NCBI GenBank assembly: GCA_945874765.1
Contig: CAMCHQ010000002.1
Span: forward strand, 143,535-207,534
DNA from: an uncultured Clostridia bacterium
GTDB lineage: Bacteria; Bacillota; Clostridia; Oscillospirales; Acutalibacteraceae
Length of the DNA stretch: 64,000 nt
Direction: 5' to 3'
The position numbers and the translations under genes were made by a program. The notes beneath the pieces were generated by a model. That model made no database searches and was not told the origin of the DNA. It saw nothing but the letters and a program-made list of their open reading frames with translations. This document shows positions 61,350-64,000 of the stretch, piece by piece (positions within the stretch are counted from its first letter, which is position 1; each line of letters starts with the position of its first letter).

Positions 61350-62185
61350 TGGACAACATAAACATATATATTGAATTTACAGATTTAGAGTTATTTATAA
61401 AAGTATTAAATCTAATCAATTTATCAAATTATAAGATAATATCATTATATATAATCTTTTATAAATCATTTTCTTTTTGCACACTAAAAAAGCTTAACGA
61501 ATCCGTTGATAAGGTTTTATTAAAAAAAGAAATTCTTATAAGTAAAAATATCATAAATGATTCCACAAAAAAGAATCGTAAATATATTTATAATTTTTGC
61601 AAAAAGAATAACATTACTTTATTAAATAACAATCCAAATACTTATTGTTTACCAAGTGATACTCTTGATTTTGAAAAATGGATGTCGGGTAACGCATGTG
61701 AGTTTAAAACTTATTATAATGATTTTTTTAAAAGTGTATTATTAGGCAGCAAGTTATCTAATTGTTTTAATTCTTCCTGCCTAGGGCGCACTATTTTTAT
61801 AACGAAAAATGGCGATTTGGCTTTTTGCCCACAAAAAGTTACTAGTACAATAATCGGTAATATCGCTAGCTGTAAAGATTTTAGAAGTGTATTTGATGAA
61901 GATAAATTTATAGATGTTTTAAAAAATCATATAAAAAAAAGAAATGATTGTAAAATCAAATGCTCACTGTTTAATTATTGTTGTGGGTATTGTCCTCTAG
62001 AAAAAAAAGATTGTTGTGATTTATACAAATCAACTTATGATAAAACAATTTATTTAATTTCAACAATCACTAACAAAAAACCACCATTATGTAATTATAA
62101 TGTCGATGTTAAAAACGCTATATTAAAAGCTATAGCATTTAATAAATTTTGTGAAAGGGAGAATAAAAATGAACAAAAAACTTGA
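61349..62185 (+). CDS. SPASM-like cysteine-rich protein without radical-SAM motif
   Basis: The 278-aa protein lacks any CxxxCxxC near its start, so it is not a complete radical SAM enzyme. Its second half shows the SPASM pattern: CLGRTIFITKNGDLAFCPQK, then IIGNIASCKDFRSVF, KCSLFNYCCGYCPLEKKDCC, that is C..G...i...Gd..pCp and a C-x-C cluster for an auxiliary iron-sulfur site. It may have lost the SAM half and keep a peptide-binding or electron-carrying role. It stands directly before the cysteine-rich peptide gene, where a maturase is expected. Confidence 0.6.
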   Translation: MDNINIYIEFTDLELFIKVLNLINLSNYKIISLYIIFYKSFSFCTLKKLNESVDKVLLKKEILISKNIINDSTKKNRKYIYNFCKKNNITLLNNNPNTYCLPSDTLDFEKWMSGNACEFKTYYNDFFKSVLLGSKLSNCFNSSCLGRTIFITKNGDLAFCPQKVTSTIIGNIASCKDFRSVFDEDKFIDVLKNHIKKRNDCKIKCSLFNYCCGYCPLEKKDCCDLYKSTYDKTIYLISTITNKKPPLCNYNVDVKNAILKAIAFNKFCERENKNEQKT

Positions 62186-62342
62186 TGAATTGTTTGAAGA
62201 ATACTCAGATCAAACTGAAAAATCTGAACAACCAATCATTTTTTCGGCAAAGGATGATTGCTGCGATGATGCTTGTGAAGCCGCATGCTGTGGAGCCGGT
62301 GTGGGTTGTTGCGATGGGATATGTGACGATACGTGTATGTGA
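62169..62342 (+). CDS. Cysteine-rich peptide, putative RiPP precursor (57 aa)
   Basis: The start is ATG 62169 after GAAAGGGAGAATAAAA. The first 30 residues are acidic and helical with no cysteine (MNKKLDELFEEYSDQTEKSE), like a leader. The last 27 hold ten cysteines in a compact core: CCDDACEAACCGAGVGCC, then DGICDDTCM. The composition fits a ribosomally made, modified peptide or a metal-binding peptide. The stop TGA shares one base with the ATG of the transporter-like gene, so the two are coupled. Confidence 0.65.
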   Translation: MNKKLDELFEEYSDQTEKSEQPIIFSAKDDCCDDACEAACCGAGVGCCDGICDDTCM

Positions 62343-62947
62343 TGGATAATAAACTAACAAAACAAATTGTATTTACAGGAATATTTACGGCGTTGATAAT
62401 AGTATTGCTGTTGTCTGTATCTGCTTTTTCATTTACCTCAAAAAGTTTGATATGTACGCTATTTGCTGCATTAATTGGACATTTTTTTGACAAATCAAAA
62501 ATAACATTCTGTATATTTTCATGTGCTGTTATTGTAGCTTTAATGTCAGCTATTCAAGGTATATGGATGGGTGTTAGTGTATATATACCAATGTCAATTT
62601 TGAGTGTGCTTTTTGCTTGTACATTTAAATTAAGCAAACTCAAATTTTATTTAATTTCACTTCCGATAGTCGCCATAGTTTCAGTATTTAGAGTTTTAAC
62701 TTATACAATCTTTTTAAATGTATCAATAAGGGACTATGTTTTTCAGAGAATAGAGGAGTTAAACGCTCGTTTAACTCCCAACCATCTTGAGACTCCTTCA
62801 ACGCTGATAGTGGTAATACTAATTATTTCTTATTTTGCAGGAATTACGATTTGTCAAATTTTTATTAGCATAAAAGTAAATTCTGTTTTTGAAAAAAGAA
62901 TAGATCCAATTTTGGAAAAGGGGATAGGTGAAATATGGCAGGGTTAA
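62342..62947 (+). CDS. ECF S-component-like / multi-pass membrane protein
   Basis: The 201-aa protein starts at ATG 62342, overlapping the peptide stop. MDNKLTKQIVFTGIFTALII is a typical start of ECF substrate-binding proteins, and five to six hydrophobic segments follow. The substrate is unknown; its coupling to the peptide gene suggests import or export of a cluster-specific molecule. The C-terminus carries an amphipathic tail (KVNSVFEKRIDPILEKGIGE). Confidence 0.6.
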   Translation: MDNKLTKQIVFTGIFTALIIVLLLSVSAFSFTSKSLICTLFAALIGHFFDKSKITFCIFSCAVIVALMSAIQGIWMGVSVYIPMSILSVLFACTFKLSKLKFYLISLPIVAIVSVFRVLTYTIFLNVSIRDYVFQRIEELNARLTPNHLETPSTLIVVILIISYFAGITICQIFISIKVNSVFEKRIDPILEKGIGEIWQG

Positions 62948-63138
62948 TAATATTAGGCTTATTAGGTTTAGTCGGTTTAATATTGTGCTCGGTAGGAGGA
63001 GCGGGTATATTGCCATGGATAGGTGCTGTTTGGTTAGGTTATTTAGTATTTAAAAGACCTGATTTTTTTTGGACGAAAATATTTATACTGTATATAATTG
63101 CGATATTTATATTTGGTATATTTAGTGTAGCTGGTTAA
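62935..63138 (+). CDS. Small membrane protein, 67 aa
   Basis: Two hydrophobic segments (AGLIILGLLGLVGLILCSVG and IFILYIIAIFIFGIFSVAG) are joined by a short loop. It overlaps the upstream gene by 13 bases, and GGGGATAGGTG within that gene is its ribosome site. An immunity or accessory membrane protein is possible. No family is recognised. Confidence 0.5.
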   Translation: MAGLIILGLLGLVGLILCSVGGAGILPWIGAVWLGYLVFKRPDFFWTKIFILYIIAIFIFGIFSVAG

Positions 63139-63153
63139 TAGGAGGAAAGTAAA

Positions 63154-63831
63154 ATGTCAATTACAATTACAAAAATAAAATTAGGTGAATTTTTTCCTTA
63201 TGATGGTTCTTGGAATCCTAGGGGAGATGATGCAGGAGGATTTGATATTTGTATATGGTTTAAAAACGATTCAAATAAGACTATCAAATATATTACATTT
63301 ATTGTTACCGCATATAACAGAGTCGGTGATCCTGCTATTTGTGAAGTGAATAATACAGCAACAAAAAGATTGAAATTTGTAGGACCTGTCGAAAGTCAAG
63401 AAATTACAAATGGTATATGGAATACTGCATGGTATAATTATACTCTTTCAACTGCTAAGATTGAAAAAATAGAAATTGAATACATGGATGGTAGCACCGA
63501 GGAACAAACTACTGGATTAGAAGTGAATTCACAATCTTGAAATTTAACAACCACTTCAAGCGGTGGGTGTTACGTAGCGACAGCAGTTTATGGTCCATAT
63601 GATTGTCCGGAAGTTTGGATACTACGCAGATATCGTGACAATATGCTTGCCAAAATGTGGAAAGGTAGATTATTTATTCATATATATTATGCAATTAGTC
63701 CAACTCTTGTTAAGTGGTTTTGCAACACACAGTGGTTTAAAAATATGTGGAAACCAAAACTTGACAAAATGGTTAACAGTCTTCGCAATAAGGGTGTTAA
63801 AGATATGCCATATGATGATAAATTATGGTGA
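63154..63831 (+). pseudogene. Beta-sandwich protein with CYVATA-type C-terminal domain, split by in-frame TGA
   Basis: The first 128 codons (site GGAGGAAAG) encode a soluble beta-rich domain (SITITKIKLGEFFPYDGSWN, GGFDICIWFKNDSNKTIKYI). After TGA at 63538 the same frame stays open for 96 more codons: TTTSSGGCYVATAVYGPYDC, then PEVWILRRYRDNMLAKMWKG and YYAISPTLVKWF, ending PYDDKLW at TGA 63829. The second part is a well-known cysteine-starting C-terminal domain (CFI/CYVATA box). Either a nonsense mutation or stop readthrough explains it. Length with readthrough is 225 codons. Confidence 0.65.
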
Positions 63832-63868
63832 GTTATGCCTACAGAAAATTATGATATTTTTCCATTGT

Positions 63869-63900
63869 AGCACACTTTTTGCAAAAAGTGTGCTAATTAT
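63869..63900 (+). terminator. Terminator of the peptide operon
   Basis: AGCACACTTTTTG (63869-63881) pairs perfectly with CAAAAAGTGTGCT (63882-63894), followed by AATTATTTTG. Confidence 0.65.
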
Positions 63901-63922
63901 TTTGTCCAGCAATGGCTGATAA

Positions 63923-63941
63923 CCCCCGGTTCTACCGGGGG
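63923..63941. other. GC-rich hairpin at the window edge
   Basis: CCCCCGG and CCGGGGG with a TTCTA loop stand out in very AT-rich DNA, followed by AGAAAGCTTTAG and GCGAGCTAAAAGCAAGCCG. This could be the end hairpin of an IS200/IS605-type element that continues to the right. It cannot be confirmed here. Confidence 0.3.
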
Positions 63942-64000
63942 GAATAGAAAGCTTTAGTAAAAATAAGAACGGCGAGCTAAAAGCAAGCCGAGGGTATTGG

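Noticed and set aside
63901..64000. Complete IS200/IS605 element
   Set aside because: Only a GC-rich hairpin is visible; no transposase or TnpB gene lies in the window.

Overview
The window looks like a low-GC, spore-forming Firmicute of class Clostridia, most likely an Oscillospirales (Ruminococcus-like) gut bacterium. The basis is gene family content (mreBCD-pbp2, fruRKA with ptsH and ptsI, an ECF-type pantothenate uptake pair), strong GGAGG ribosome sites, short U-tailed terminators and a fragment of an alpha/beta small acid-soluble spore protein gene. This placement is inference; there is no rRNA gene to settle it.

Bases 1-27120 are ordinary core chromosome. In order: the start of murA; a phosphoesterase and a HAD phosphatase; nadB-nadC; a fructose PTS locus (fruR, fruK, fruA, ptsH, ptsI); then a long leftward block with a membrane M28 peptidase, a DUF1015 protein, coaX with an ECF S component, an unusual two-peptide small-ORF transcript, yfbR-aspS, hisS, mgsA, mrdA and mreDCB; and finally a sigma factor paired with a membrane-anchored beta-propeller protein.

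Bases about 27125-57020 are an accessory island built from related elements. A constant module (large serine recombinase, a small MAAK protein, a 12-codon micro-ORF, an HTH protein, a non-coding repeat and an outward promoter) occurs three times, complete or decayed. Each of the first two promoters faces a different plus-strand cargo. Cargo 1 is an MBL hydrolase and a VOC protein. Cargo 2 is a defence island: a DUF262/DUF1524 nuclease, a GHKL ATPase-nuclease fusion, a MORC/Z1/PD-(D/E)XK/AIPR/C5-methylase restriction system, and an XRE regulator with a broken partner. Next come an excisionase-like protein, a HEPN-like membrane protein with a Fic enzyme, a zinc-ribbon protein of 687 aa, a frameshifted tnpV, RhuM and the second recombinase.

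Bases 57100-63831 hold a tyrosine integrase bracketed by a perfect 16-bp inverted repeat, then a very AT-rich, tightly coupled plus-strand operon. It encodes an M50-like protease, a polyprenol-kinase-like protein, a DUF92 (VTE6-like) protein split by a poly-A frameshift, a DUF5685 protein with a DDxxDD motif, a SPASM-like protein without a radical-SAM motif, a cysteine-rich peptide, an ECF-S-like membrane protein, a small membrane protein, and a protein whose CYVATA-type C-terminal domain lies beyond an in-frame TGA. I read this as a candidate peptide natural-product system, possibly with an isoprenoid step. It is the most interesting part of the window. All functions are read by eye from motifs; nothing was searched.
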